Part shown: positions 1-12,699 of the stretch, piece by piece
Layout: each line of letters starts with the position of its first letter
Numbering within the stretch: position 1 is the first letter of the stretch
Assembly (NCBI GenBank): GCA_024760905.1
Contig: CM045746.1
Location: forward strand, 8,174,466-8,238,465
DNA from: Plotosus lineatus
Lineage: Eukaryota; Chordata; Actinopteri; Siluriformes; Plotosidae
Direction of reading: 5' to 3'
DNA: 64,000 nt
Made by a program: the position numbers and the translations under genes
Notes under the pieces: generated by a model
Database searches by the model: none
What the model was told of the DNA's origin: nothing
Seen by the model: only the letters and a program-made list of their open reading frames with translations

Positions 1-573
1 AGGGTTGCTTCAGTTGACCTTCCAGGTACAATCACTGGCGTTTTTCTTCCCTGATGGTAGGATGTAAAATCGGGTCTCAGTGAAAGTGAAAGTGAAAGTG
101 AGGTTCAGGGAGTATGAGGAGTCACGTGGACTGCTGATTATCTCGGAGTTCCGACCTCCGCCTGAGCGTGTGGGATGTGCTGGAGTAATCTGCATGCAGT
201 GGTTTCACTGTCCCGTACCGAACACACCACGTTTCCACCACAGACCTGGGTTTTGCCTCTGCACCTAAAATAAAAATGGACGGATGGATGATTTCCTTAC
301 TGTGCAGCATTAAAATTTATTAATGATTATTTATAAAATAAATGGCTAATCGTTTTTTCTCCAGATGAAGAACGAAATAAAAGGAATTAGAAACTTTCCA
401 CTGATTGATCAACCCCACCCTAAAAACACTTGTTTCTCATTACAGTATTTTCATTCCAGCAACTTAGGACACTTAGATTTATGACGCAGGAACCACGTGA
501 CTGGGGTCGTCGTTTTGCGTGCTGACGATTTTATGACGCCACAAAGGGAAATCTATCAAAGAGGCTGCACATC
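1..573. other. 5' flank without a recognised gene
   Basis: No coding region recognised. It includes a short GTGAAA array near 81-100, and an AT-rich stretch from about 270 to 470. The segment from about 60 to 290 ends in an A-rich, GGATGGATG-like tail and could be a decayed SINE, but I cannot place it in a family. Confidence 0.4.
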
Positions 574-1311
574 ATGGGCAGAAATGGAGTACCTGTAGTT
601 ATTATCCACAAAAAGATGGCAAGACTGGTAAAGATGTTTAATCACATGCAGCAGATTAAAGAGCAATACTTCATCAGAAACAGAACTGCTGAAGAAAATC
701 GATGGCCGGAACATGTAGCAGCGATCAAAATTCAAAGCTGGTTTCGAGGCTGTCAGGTGCGCAGCTATCTCAGGTATCTACACCGAAATGCCACCATAAT
801 ACAGAAAACATGGCGGGGTTTCTGTGCTCGGCAGCAGTTTAGGCAAAAGGTAAAGATGGCATATTTCATCATGAGGATGAACTTTTATAATAAAATGACT
901 GTCAAGATACAGCAGAGATGGAGAGGTTACTACGTGCGGCGCCATGTTCACAATTATTATGAACGGAAAAGGAACTTGGAAGCCTGGAAAGAGAAGAATG
1001 ATCAAGTTCTGAGAGAGATACTGAAAGTAGTCAAGGACCAAAACAAAGACAGAGAGCGCATTGCCAAGCAAAAAGAGGAGCAGAAGAAATATAGGGAAGC
1101 GCAAAGACTTCATTTCCTTCTCAGTACCAAACAACGACCAGGTGTGTACAATTCACCATTCCGCTCTGAGCCTGATGAGATGGAGTTGAGGTTAAGGGCC
1201 GTAAAACTGTTGCCACCAAGATCAGCGCGCAAAGTTACAACAGCCAAAGAGCAGATATTTGGCTTCTTGTTTGGAGCAAAGAGAAGGAAAGAGATTTCCA
1301 CAAATAAGTAA
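574..1311 (+). pseudogene. spata17: SPATA17-like intronless retrocopy (IQ-motif protein)
   Basis: Open frame of 245 codons; the likelier start is the internal ATG at 616 (reading MARLVKMFNHM), since SPATA17 begins with a similar short leader. The protein has calmodulin-binding IQ-type repeats: AAIKIQSWFRGCQVR, ATIIQKTWRGFCARQQF and VKIQQRWRGYYVRR. These are followed by a charged coiled coil and the SPATA17-like signature LLSTKQRPGVYNSPF. Mammalian SPATA17 is about 361 residues and is spread over many short exons. Here the matching region is continuous with no introns, so I infer a reverse-transcribed copy. A TAA at 1309-1311 ends it early, yet the same frame stays open for 62 more codons to a TAA at 1498-1500, so the stop may be a nonsense mutation. 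No clear poly(A) tract or flanking duplication was found. SPATA17 is linked to sperm and cilia; whether this copy is expressed is unknown. Confidence 0.7.
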
Positions 1312-1500
1312 AATGACACCACTACTGTGGAGGGTCAGTCTGCATGTGGTTTCAGGGCTCTGGATGAGGACATGAATGGAGGACTCGCCTCACTGACCAG
1401 CCATCAGTACCTCTCTCAAATGCCTACCAAAAAATTCTCTACTAACATCAACAGAAACTGGAGACCCCACCACGATAGCTCAGCAACCATTAATTTGTAA

Positions 1501-2518
1501 ATGTCAGACACATAATGTAATAAATGACGAAACATGTTCAGGTAAAGTGTAGCTAAAGTACTTATTTAGTAGGACATTACATCAGAATATTAATAACACA
1601 ACAACCTCAACATAATTGTGTTTTCAGAAGCTTTCTTACAGTCGCAGCCTGCAGTAAAGAACTGGAGTCCTCCTATCACTGAGGCAACCGGCCATCCATT
1701 GAAAAGAACGCATTGAGTTTTTTCTCTTCCATGTGTGTTTGTTTGTCAAAGGGAGTGGTGCTGCTCACATGACAGACCGAGTATTTCACGTAAAACCTCA
1801 CAATTTTATTACTTTGAGATTTTTGCTTTGTTTATGTTGAAAAAAAAATGACTACCTTGCTGTCTGCAAAACAAAAAATCTTATCATGAGTACTGCAGCC
1901 TACAAATAATCATGTTCGACCAGCGCATTAAAACCCAGTTCAGTCCATTAAAAAAAGGCAAAAAAGAAAGGACTCATATCGTATGCACGGGTGCAAGTTG
2001 CTTCTCCAAGGTGTTCTGGTAGAAGAGTTCTATATATTTCTTACCGGCATGGCGTTCCAGTGCATTCCTGCTTACTTTCACCTGTGAGAGCATCAGGACT
2101 GGTTAAAGAGGGATTCAACACAGGCGCAGGCCTGAGTTTATGTAGTCCAACCACCGGTCTTTCAGAACCACGGCCAGCACTATTTGTTCAGAGGATGTGA
2201 TTAAAGTTAGTATAGCACTCGTGTGTTCTGGTTGCTAAAAAGATAGTTCAGCTTTTATTATGTACTGTCATGTAGCATAATCGCTAAAGCTAAAAATCAG
2301 AAATAAGGATAGATATCAGAACAAGGCTTTGAGACTCCATTTCAGTAGCGATGCCAACTCTAGCAAGCTGCTGAGGATTTACAGTTGTGCTGAAAATATT
2401 GACAGTGTGTATAAAAAGTGAATAAAACTCAAAATCCCTACAACAGCTTTTATTTCCGTGCACACGGATACATTGGGAACGTGACACATTCTATTCTAAA
2501 TCAAAACTTGAAGACAAC
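1501..2518. other. Intergenic stretch, nothing recognised
   Basis: Lies between the SPATA17-like copy and the first ERV. It contains A-runs (about 1842 and 1951) and AT-rich sequence. Open frames are short and have no family signature. Confidence 0.4.
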
Positions 2519-2690
2519 TTGTTAGGTTACTGGACCGGCCCACACAAATACTCCTCAAGGATTGATTCAGCTGTGTCACACACAGCGCTCTGGAGTGAGT
2601 CGTGAAAAAAAGACAGCAATCCATGTATAAAAAACAGTCTTTATTCACAAATCACCAACACACAATGGTCGAGTACACATATATACAACT
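2519..2690 (-). repeat. 3' LTR part of ERV-1
   Basis: Partner of the repeat at 5169-5338. On the retroviral strand an AATAAA polyadenylation signal is visible (GTGAATAAAGACTG, near 2640). U3 seems to be missing because pol sequence abuts the repeat. Confidence 0.7.
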
Positions 2691-5150
2691 CTAAGTCTTT
2701 AACCATCACAGCACAGGCGGCAACTGCACGTAGACAAGCAGGCAAACCCTGGGTCACGTTATCTAAAGTTTTGGAAAGGAAAGCGCAGGGCCGTATCCCT
2801 CCCCCATGCGCCTGAGCCAACACAGCGGTACCCACGCTGTTGTGTTCACAGCGTAGTAGAGGTGGAAGATTTTCGAGTAGTCACTAAGACCCAGGGCTGG
2901 TGCAGAACACAGTGCATGGTGCAGGGCGTGATAGGCGGTCAGCATTTCAGGACTCCATGTCAGCAACTGCTATGGAAGATCTGTGTGTGAAAAGGCAGAC
3001 CTGAGACATTTATCATACAGAGAGCAGTCTGGACTCCACTGACGGCAGTAGTTAAGTCCCAGAAACACTTGCAATGCATGCTTCATGATGGGACACTGTG
3101 TCCAGTATCATCTGGATTCTGTCCTTGGGGAGAGTCTAATGTGTCCTGCGAAAGTTCAATGCCCAGGTATTTCGCTTTGTCCTTACAAAACTGTAACTTC
3201 CTCTTTGATACCTTAAAGCCGTCTTCAGCCAGGTGCTTGAGCGTTCAGCCAGTGAGGCGTCTGAACATGCCTCCTGGCTTTCTGCAGACACCATAAGATT
3301 ATCTGTGTATTGGAGGACGCAAGAGGCCAGGGGAAGCACAAGGTCACACAGCACATCCCTAACAACAGCTGAAAAGACAGCAGGCGAATCAATGAAGCCT
3401 TGTGGCAATCTAGTCCACGTGTATTGTTTATCTCTGTGCATGAAGGCTGTGTCTGCTCAACTGGAACACTGAAGAAGGCAGAACAGAGATCAATCACAGA
3501 AAAATAAAGATTACAAGGTATTGACACCATAATAAAAGGAGCAACAGGTACCACAGGTATTGTTATGCTGTTAATTCTACACAAGTCTTGTGTAAAAATG
3601 CCAGGTGCCATCAGGCTTCAGTACAGGATTAACTGGGGTGTTCTAGGAACTAGAACATGGTATGACCACTCCCTGCCGAAGGAAAGCCTCAAGCAATGAA
3701 TCAATTGCCACAGACTTGTCCTCTGAGAGAGGGTAATGCTTCACATAAACAGGGTTTGAATGTTTAATCTTGGCCTCATAGGGGATACAGTGCACCAGCC
3801 CGACTTCGTCCTTATGTTCAGCCCATAGGTGAGGGGATGGAGTCCAAGACCGAGACAAAGATCCCTCTGAAAGACCACGATGAAATTGTACGGGACAAAT
3901 GAGCCAGATTAATGTGACATATCCGAGGGTACGTCATCAGGAGTGCATAGTTACAGCAGAATCACTAAAGCCAATTGATAGTGACAAGGCACACATTAAG
4001 TCTCTACCTAAAAGATTATGTCAAAATGGCATATGTATACAAAGCAATGTGAAAGGGAAATAGTGGAATCTGATAAACATCCACCCACAGTGGGGACATG
4101 GTGCATGTGTGTGTGTGTGTGTGTGTATATGCACGGGTGCAGAGGGAGGTCCCCGTTTAGGCTCGCAAGGAGGATTAGAAGGAGGAGCGGCAGATGTGTC
4201 TTGCTGAGTCCTAGCATCAGAATTTTTCTTTTTACATTCTCGAACCCAGTGTCCTTTACCACAATAGTAGCAGGTACCTGCTCTGCGCAGCCCCCGAGAA
4301 TCAAATTCACATGAAGGAGCACGGTCTCGGGCGGAGTTCTCACCCCCATTTTGGAGAGACAAGTCTTGCTTGTTGCTTACATTCCAAAATACCATCACCC
4401 TCCATAGTTCTAATCCTTTCTCCCAGTGTTCGGGGTGACATATGTGCATGATCAACAAGTTGGAATTTCAATATATTTTATATAGAAGGAAGACAGTTAT
4501 TCATGAAGGTAATGAACATGGGATTAGGTGAAGGTAACATTTTAATGATATCTTTTAACTCAGATGGATTTCATTTCAATACACTTCGAATAGGACTCAG
4601 ACATATAATCATAATTCCAATTAGGGTCTCCATCACCTTCATAAATCTGCCTGTACACGGACACAAGCTATTCAGATTTAAAAGTTCCTCCACCTGGGTA
4701 TGACAGAAATTGTGGTTGGGATTCAGCCCAACCCGCCAGATTATCTAACCATGGTGTTGTGAAGAACGTCAAATTGCAACGATTCATCCAATCCTTTGGT
4801 GTTTCTTCAGGATCAGGTTTGGGCACCATTAGTATTCCCCATGGTGGGACACAGGAACAAACGTCCTGAGGTACTATTCAATTAATCAGCGTATGCAATT
4901 TCTAGTCATCTTACGGAAACGCACGTGAGGATATCAAAGTTTTGTCACAGAAACACGTGAGGATGTTGATGTTTAGTGCTGTGGAAACATACATGGGTAC
5001 ACCGGATTCAGTTAATACTTACTGTCCCGTGGAAACACACACGGTTACACTGGACTACTATCACGTGGGAACACACAGGTACACCGGATTCACTTAATAC
5101 TGCTAAGCAGGCAGGAAAGAAGTTCTTAAATTCCTTATCTGAATAGGAGT

Positions 5151-5168
5151 ATCCCGGACGAGCCCCCA
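5151..5168 (-). promoter_or_regulatory. tRNA-Pro primer-binding site of ERV-1
   Basis: The retroviral strand reads TGGGGGCTCGTCCGGGAT, the classical 18-nt proline-tRNA primer site of gammaretroviruses. It lies a few bases after the LTR end. Confidence 0.9.
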
Positions 5169-5338
5169 AAACTGTCGGGTTACTGAATTGGCCCACACAA
5201 ATACTCCTCAAGGATTGACTCGTCTGTGTCACCCAGAGCACTCTGGAGCAAGTCGTGGAAAAAGACAGCAGTCCACATAAATAAGTATTCACGAATCACC
5301 AACACACAATGGTGGAGTACATATATATACAGCTCTAA
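5169..5338 (-). repeat. 5' LTR (R-U5 part) of ERV-1
   Basis: This is a direct repeat of about 165 bp, matching 2519-2690. Both copies begin on the plus strand with TGT(T/C)(A/G)GGTTACTG, so the retroviral strand ends in CA as LTRs do. The match stops at CTCTAAGT, so only part of an LTR is shared. Any U3 would lie to the right of 5338. Confidence 0.75.
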
Positions 5339-6529
5339 GTTGGTTCCCCGATCTAGATGAGAAACCGGTTGAAGCTGGTTAGTCTAAGGGGGCTGGTAGT
5401 GGTCATCAGTACTTTTCCACAAGAAAAACAAGTCTACAGTATCTAGGAGCAGTTGGACTATATCAAATAGTAGATAAAAAGTTTCACAGAGCAAGGTCAG
5501 ACAAGACACTGGCATCTCCAGAATAGAGAAGCAACATTCACAGTAGAAATTGCACCTGATTGTTTCAAAAGTATATAAACCTGTGATTTTCCATAAAGTA
5601 AAAAACTTCACAGCTTGAGGAATTAGAATTTAGAATTTAAGAAATTAAGAATATTTTCCCTTCACAAATATATCAAATCTGTGTTATTCCTTGAAAGAAA
5701 TTGAAGTGAACATTAGACTGTTCAAAAAAGCAGTGTACTTTTTTTTTTTTTACACTCAGTTTATACAATGAATGCTTGAAAGATGTAAAAAAAAATCTGT
5801 TGAATCATTGAACTAATATTTAGTTGTGAAACCACTATTTCTGAGAACTGTTGTACATCTGTGTTGCATGGAGTCAACCAACTTCTGGCACCTATGAGCA
5901 CGTATTCCAGCCCAGGGTAATTGGACTCCATTTCACAATTCTGGATTTCTTGGTTTTGCCTCAGAAGCTGCATTTTTTTATGTCATCCCACAAGTTTTCT
6001 AATGGATAAAGATCCGGGTATCATGTCGACCACTCCATAACCACAATCTTGTTGGTCTGGAACCAAGATGTTGCTCGTTTACTGATGTGTTAGGGTCGTT
6101 GTCTTTCAACCCATTTCAAGGGCATTTTCTCTTCAGCATAAGGCAGCACGACCTCTCCAAGTATTCTGATGGATTCAAACTGATCCAGATCCCTGGGATG
6201 CGATAAATTGGCCCAACACCGTAGTATAGAAACATCCCCATATCATGATGCTTGCACCACCAGGCTTCACTTGTCTTCACAGTGTACTGTGCCTTGAATT
6301 CAGTGTTGGGAGGTGTCTGACAAACTGTCTCTGGCCACTAGACCCAAAAAGAACAATCTTACTTTCATCAATCCATAAAATGTTGTGCCGTTTCTCTTTA
6401 GACCAAGCACAATAGCTCGGTTTCACAAATGCGTATTCTAATTGTAATAGGATTCACTGCTGATTGTTGGCAGAGTTCTTGCCATTTTGACTCTACTTCC
6501 ATTCATTTGAATGGTAGTTTTTCACTTTC

Positions 6530-8686
6530 ACCCTCCTAGAATCACCACCTTATCTTGGTGGAGGGGTTTGCGTGTCCTAATGATCCTAGGAGCTATGTTA
6601 TCTGGGGCATTATGCACCTGATAAGGTCACCCAAGGCAAACAGGTCCTAAGTGAAGGTCCAGATGAAGTGTGGTTCAAAAGACCTCTATGGCAAATAATC
6701 AGAAACCAAGGACACAGTTTTTTTGCCCGAACACAATTCACCGGGGTTTCCACCTGGAGCCAAACCTGGGGGCAGGGCTTGAAGGCGAGTGCCTAGTGGT
6801 GAGGCTTCTGCCTATGAAGCCCGGCTGGGCACAGCCTGAGAAGGGACATGAGTCCACCCCCCCATGGACCCACCACCTGTGGCTATAGGGGCTATAGGGG
6901 TTGGGTGCAGTGCGAGTTGGGTGGCAGCCGAAGGCATGGGTTCTGTCAGACAAATCCGCGGCTACTGACTCTGACTCTTATGACATGGAATGTCACCTCT
7001 CTGGCAGGGAAGGAGCCTAAGCTGGTGTGTGAGGTGGAGAGATACTGAATAGATATAGTCGGACTCACCAACACAAGCTTGGGCTCTGGAACTACCTACC
7101 CATCTCAAGAGTGACTGTACCTTATTCCATTCTGGAGTTGCTCATGGGGAGAGGCAGTGAGCCAGTGTGGGCACCCTTGTTGCCCCCATCACGGTGCCGA
7201 CATATTGGGGTTCTCCCTGGTCAACGAAAAGGTAGCTTTCCTCCACCTTCGAGTAAGGGGAAAGGACCTGACTGTTATTTGTGCTTATGGGCCAAATAAC
7301 AGTTCAGAGTACCGACCCTTTTTGGAGTCTTAGGGGGCGTGTTGGAGAACACTCCCCTGGGAGACTCACTCATTGTCCTGGGAAACGGTGTGATCAGTAG
7401 GGCTTCTCCAGTCTGAACCCGAATGGTGTTTTGCTGTTGGATTTCTGTACTCATCACAGTTTGTCTATCACAAACACCATATTCAAATATAAAGGTGTCT
7501 ATAAGTGCACTTGGCGCCAGGACACCCTAGGTCGCAGTTCGATGATCGACTTTGTAGTCATGTCATCAGACTTGTGTCCACATGTTCTGGACACTCGAGT
7601 GAAGAGGGGAGCTGAGCTGTCAACCAATCACCACCTGGTGGTGAGCTGGCTCCGATGGCAGGGGAGGCTGCCTTCTAGACCTGGCAGGCCCAAGCGTGTA
7701 GTTAGGGTCTCCTGAGAATGTTTGGTGCAGTCTCCTGTCAGAGGCCTTTAACTCTCACCACCAGCAGAGCTACAGCCACATCCCAAAGGAGGCAGGTGAC
7801 ATGGAATCCGAATAGGCCATGTTTCATGCCTCTATTGCTGAGGTGGCAGCCCAGACCTGTGGCTGGAAGGTTGTCGGTGCTTGTCAATGCGGTAATCCCC
7901 AAACGTGGTGGTGGACACCTGCGGGGAAGGGGACCATCCAGCTGAAAAAGGACGCCTATCGGGTCTTATTGGCACAGCCAAATATATACCGGCAAGCCAA
8001 ATGTGCTCCCAAAGCTGTCACCAATGCAAAATCTCGGGCATGGGAGGAGTTTGGTGAGGGCCTGCAGAGCGATTATTGGTTGGCCTCTCAGGATCTTTTT
8101 TCACAAGTGAGGGAAGAATGGAACTGGAGATCGGCAGATGTATTGCTGCAGCCTCTGCTGTAAAGCAGAGCCTGCACTGGTCCATCATCGAGAAGAGAGA
8201 GCTGAGTCGCAAGGCAAAGCTCTCAATTTACCAGAAGATCTACTTTCCAAACCTCACCTATGGTCACGAGCTTTGAGTAGTGACCGAAAGAACAAGATCG
8301 TGGATACAAGTGGTTGAAATGAGCTTCCTTCGCCTGGTGGCGGGGGTCTCCCTTACACATAAGGTGAGGTCAATCATCCAGGAAGAGCTCAGAATAGAAC
8401 CGCTACTCCTCTGCATTGAGAGGGGCTAGTTGAGGTGGCTCAAGCATCTTGTCAGAATGCCTCCCAAATTCCTCCCTGGTGTGGTGTTTTGGGCATGTCC
8501 AACCGGGAGGAGACCCCAAGGTCGACTTAGAACAGACTGGAGGGACTATGTCTCAGCTTGTCTGGGAACACCTCGATGTCCCCACAGAAGAGCTGGAGGA
8601 AGTGTCTAAGGAGAGAAACGTCTGGACCTCATTGCTTAGGCTGCTGCCCCCCCGACCTGACCCAGGAATAAGCGGAAGATGATGTT
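6530..8686 (+). mobile_element. LINE with endonuclease and C-terminal tail, RT deleted
   Basis: Flanked by the 13-bp duplication gtttttcactttc (6517-6529 and 8687-8699). The 5' half encodes an APE-type endonuclease part (7431-7715; ITNTIFKYKGVYKCTWRQD, SMIDFVVMSSDL and LSTNHHLVVSWLRW with the catalytic His). The 3' part encodes a linker and the C-terminus (LSRKAKLSIYQKIY, LRWLKHLVRMPP, then LLRLLPPRPDPGISGR). The reverse-transcriptase domain between them is missing and several frames are shifted. The 3' tail is AAGCGGAAGATGATG. It belongs to an RTE-like group related to proteins often annotated as craniofacial development protein 2. A fragment of the same family lies at 35090-35405. Confidence 0.7.
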
Positions 8687-9142
8687 GTTTTTCACTTTCT
8701 TTCACTCCTTTCCAGTTTTACTTGCTATTTTTAAGCATCTGGATCATTTTCGCTGAGCCGCCCACCAGTTTCTGCACTTCTTTATGTTTTTCCATCTCCA
8801 ATCAACTTTTTAATCAAGGTATGCTCTTCTAGAAAAATGGAACGACCCATTTTCCTCAGAATTTCAGAGATAAATGCTCAATAACCAGCACGTACTACAT
8901 TTGCTGCCTTCATTCCTTAAATAATTACAATAATTGCACCTGTTTTTGAAGAATGAATGACATCCCTAATTGAACTCCACACTTTGAGCCCTTTCAATTA
9001 GAAATTCAATTTCACGGAATCAGCAGCATGTCGGTCATGACTGTTGGTTTGTTGGAATCTATTACTCTCCTACACCTGCTCATAAATTATTTTCCATGGA
9101 GAAATATCATTTCTACCAAAAACACTGATTGGTCCATTTAGT

Positions 9143-12100
9143 AATCATCTTTTCCTTTCGGCTGTTCCCTTCAGGGGTCACCACAGCAAATAATCTTCCT
9201 CCATCTCACCCTATCCTCTGCATCTTCTACTCTTACTCCAACGACCTTCATGTCCGCCTTCACCACATCTATAAATTTTCTCTTTGGTCTTCCTCTGGGC
9301 CTTCTGCCTGGTAGTTCCAACCTCAGCATCCTATGACCAATATACTCACTATCCCTCCTCTGTACATGTCCAATCCATCTCAATCTAGCCTCTCTGACTT
9401 TGCCTCCAAAACATCTAACATGTGCTGTCCCTCTGATGTACTCATTTCTGATCCTATCCATCCTCGTTACTCCCAAAGAGAACCTCAACATTTTTATCTC
9501 TGCTACCTCCAACTCTGACTCCTGTCTTTTCCCAGGGCCACTGTCTCTAAACCATACAACATCGCTGGCCTCATCACCGTCTTGTACACTTTTCCCTTCA
9601 TTCTTGCTGATACTCTCCTATCACACATCACACCGGACACTTTTCTCCATCCAATCCAACCTGCCTGCATGCGCTTCTTCACCTCTCCATTGCTCTGGAT
9701 TGTTGAGCCTAAGTACTTAAAATCCTCCACCTTCCTTATCTCTGCTCCCTGTAACCTCACCGTTCCTCTTGGGTCCTTGTCGTTCACACACATGTATTCT
9801 GTCTGAGACTAACCTTCATTGCCCTCCTTTCCAGGGCATACCTCCACCTCTCTAGATTTTCCTGCACTTGTTCTCTACTCTCACTACAGATCACGATGTC
9901 ATCTGCAAACATCATAGTCCATGGAGATTATTGTCTAACCTCGTCTGTCAGCCTGTCCATCACCATAGCAAACAAGAAGGGGCTCAGAGCTGACCCTTGA
10001 AGCAGCCCCACCTCCACCTTGAACTCTTTTGTCACACCGACAGCACACCTCACCACTGTCTTACATCTCTCATACATGTCCTGCACCACTCTAACATACT
10101 TCTTTGCCACTCCAGACTTCCTCATACAATACCACAGTTCTTCTCTCGGCACCCTGTCATATGCTTTCTCCAGATCCACAAAGGCACAATGCAGCTCCTT
10201 CTGACCTTCTCTGTACTTCTCTATTAACATCCTCAAAGCAAACACTGCATCTGTGGTGCTCTTTCTTGGCATGAAACCAAACTGTTGTTCACAAATGCTG
10301 ACCTCTGCCCTTAGTCTAGCTTCCACTATTCTTTCCCATAACTTCATCGTATGGCTCATCAACTTTATCCCTCTGTAGTTGCCACAACTCTGTACATCTC
10401 CATTGTTCTTAAAAATGGGCACAAGCACACTTCTCCTCCATTCCTCCGGCATCTGCTCACTTTCTAAGACCTTGTTGAATATTCTTGTCAGAAAATCTAC
10501 TACACTTCCATACCTCAACTGGTATGTCATCAGGACCAACTGCCTTTCCAGTCTTCATCCTCTTCAATGCCCTCCTCACTTCACCTTTACTAACCTTTGC
10601 TACTTCCTGGTCCTCAACGGTCACCCCTTCTACTCTTTTTTTCTCTCTCATTTTCCTCATTCATCAGCTCTTCAAAGTACTCTTTCCATCTTCCCAGCAC
10701 ACTTCTGTTATCAGTCAATACATTTCCCTCTCTGTCCTTTATCACTCTAACTTGCTGCACATCTTTCCCATCTTTAATTCTCTGTTGTACTAACCTGTAT
10801 AAATAATTTTCTCCCTCCTTACTGTCTAACCTATCATACAAGTCATCATACTTGTACTGGCCTTTGACATACTGTTTGGCCTTTGACACCGCTACCTTCG
10901 CCTTACGCTGTGTCACCCTGTATTCCTGTTTACTCTCTTCGGTCCTCTCAATGTCCCACTTCTTCTTAGCTAACCTCTTCTTTTGTACACACTCCTGCAC
11001 TTCCTCATTCCACCACCAAGTTTCCTTATCTACTTTCCTTCCAGAGGACACACCAAGTACTCTCCTACCGGTCTCCCTGATCACATTGGCTGTGGTTGTC
11101 CAGTCATCTGGAAGCACTTCCTGACTACCCAAAGCCTGTTTCAACTCCTCCTTGAAGACAACATGACACTCTTCCTTTTTCAGCTTCCACCACTTTGTCT
11201 TCTGCTCTGCCTTTGCCTTTTTCACCTTCCTCACCATCAGCATCATCCTGCACACCACCATCCTATGCTGTTTGGCAACACTCTCACCCACTACTATTTT
11301 GCAGTCACTGACTTCCTTCAAATTACATCGCCGACACAAGATGTAGTCTACATGTGTGCTCTTACTGCCGCTTTCATAAGTCACCCTATGCTCCTGTTTC
11401 TTCTTGAAGAAAGTATTCACCACATCCATTTCCATCATTTTTGCAAAATCGATCAACATCTGTCCTGGATACCAAACCTGCCCATGACTTCCTCGTCCCC
11501 TTTGTTGCCTGCACCAACATGTCCATTGAAGTCTGCCCCAATGACCACTCTTTCACCTCTGGGGGTATTCTGCATCACTTCATCTATCTCACTCCAGAAT
11601 CTCTCCTTCTCTTCTAGCTCACATTCTGCCTGTGGGGCATAAGCACTAACAACATTGAGCATCACACCTTCAATTTCTAACTCGAGACTCATCACTGTCT
11701 GACACTCTTCACTTCCAGAACATTCCTGACCAACCCCTCTTTAAAGATGACTCATACTCCATTTCTCTTCCCATCCACACCGTGATAAAATAGCTTAAAC
11801 CCTGCTCCTAAGCTTCTCGCTTTGCTACCTTTCCACCTGGTCTCCTGAACACACAGTATGTCTACCTTCCTCCTCTGCATCATGTCAGCCAGCTCTCTAT
11901 CTTTTCCTTGCATAGTTCCAACATTCAAATTCCCTACTCTCAGTCCTAGGCTCACGCATTTTCTCTTCTCTCTCTGCCTACAGACACGCCTCCCGCCTCT
12001 CCTTCTTCGACCAACAGTAGTCCAATTTCCATCAGCACCCTGTTGGTTGACAGCACTGATGACGGTCGTTGTTAACCCGGTCCTCGACTGATCCGGTATG

Positions 12101-12244
12101 AATTTTGTTTTGATCATTTGCATTGGTAATGTGGCACAAGTTTTACGCCGGATGCCCTTCCCGTCGCAACCCTCTGCATTTATCCGGGCTTGGGACCGGC
12201 ATAAGGGGGCGAGACACTGGTTAGCACACCCCCCCCCCATCTCA
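9143..12244 (-). mobile_element. Near full-length RTE-like LINE, copy A
   Basis: Flanked by the 13-bp duplication tggtccatttagt (9130-9142 and 12245-12257). On the minus strand there is a GC-rich 5' leader, then an APE endonuclease ([54 protein letters not shown]). A linker (about 11459-10614) follows, then reverse transcriptase ([81 protein letters not shown] near 9910). The C-terminal region has [12 protein letters not shown] and RPRGRPK motifs and ends CCGDP, followed by a CTT-rich (sense GAA) tail. Frameshifts and stops break the single ORF, so the copy is dead. It is the longest guide to the family's layout in the window. Confidence 0.9.
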
Positions 12245-12347
12245 TGGTCCATTTAGTGATGTCTGACTAATATTATTTTGAACATAAGTGTATATATCAT
12301 AGACATATACTTTCAAATGCATTTATATTTCACACTTGCACCAATTG

Positions 12348-12699
12348 AGGGGCAGTGGTGGTCTAGTGGTATAGGGCGCTGGATCGCTGATCCAAAGGTT
12401 GGGGGATCGAGTCTCTCTTTGCACAAGGTTGTCACTGTACACCCCCCCCCAGTGGCGCTAACTGGGTTATCAAAGGCCGGCCATGTCTCTCACTGTCTAT
12501 GGTGTGAGGCATGTAAAAGAACCATTGCTGACTTTCGACAAGAGTAGGCTTCAAAGCCGTCAGCGTGTTTCCACCCTGTGATGGCCTGGCGAGCTGTCCA
12601 GGGTGTACTCTGCCCTCGCCCAAAGTTGGCTGGGATGGGCACCAGCCTCCCCGCAACCCAAATTAGGATTAAGCGGGTACAGAAAATTAACTGAACTGA
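12348..12699 (+). repeat. tRNA-derived SINE, mermaid-like tail (S1)
   Basis: Begins GGGGCAGTGGTGGTCTAGTGG, a box A-like tRNA head, followed by a box B-like GGATCGAGTC. The central block (GGTTATCAAAGGCCGGCC, CCATTGCTGACTTTCGAC) recurs in S2-S6. The tail is AGGATTAAGCGGGTACAG. A 14-bp duplication flanks it (12334-12347 and 12700-12713, one mismatch). Confidence 0.9.

Larger units (their letters stand above)
2518..5340 (-). mobile_element. Decayed gammaretrovirus-like ERV (ERV-1), LTR to LTR
   Basis: Read on the minus strand, in order: an LTR segment, a tRNA-Pro primer-binding site, a gag nucleocapsid zinc knuckle (CYYCGKGHWVREC, about 4230-4275), and reverse-transcriptase blocks between 3858 and 3136. 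The blocks include LYFSVIDLCSAFFSVPV, TRLPQGFIDSPAVF and the active-site region LQYTDNLMVSAE, where the usual YVDD is YTDN. A thumb/RNase H-proximal part follows (APALGLSDYSKIFHLYY, then CAFLSKTLDNVTQGLPACLRAVAA). The frames are broken repeatedly. Integrase and env are absent: RNase H-proximal sequence runs almost directly into the second LTR copy. It is an old, inactive copy. Confidence 0.85.

Noticed and set aside
10379..11642. Plus-strand open frames of up to 219 codons
   Set aside because: Antisense shadows of RTE copy A; the minus strand carries the endonuclease and reverse-transcriptase motifs.
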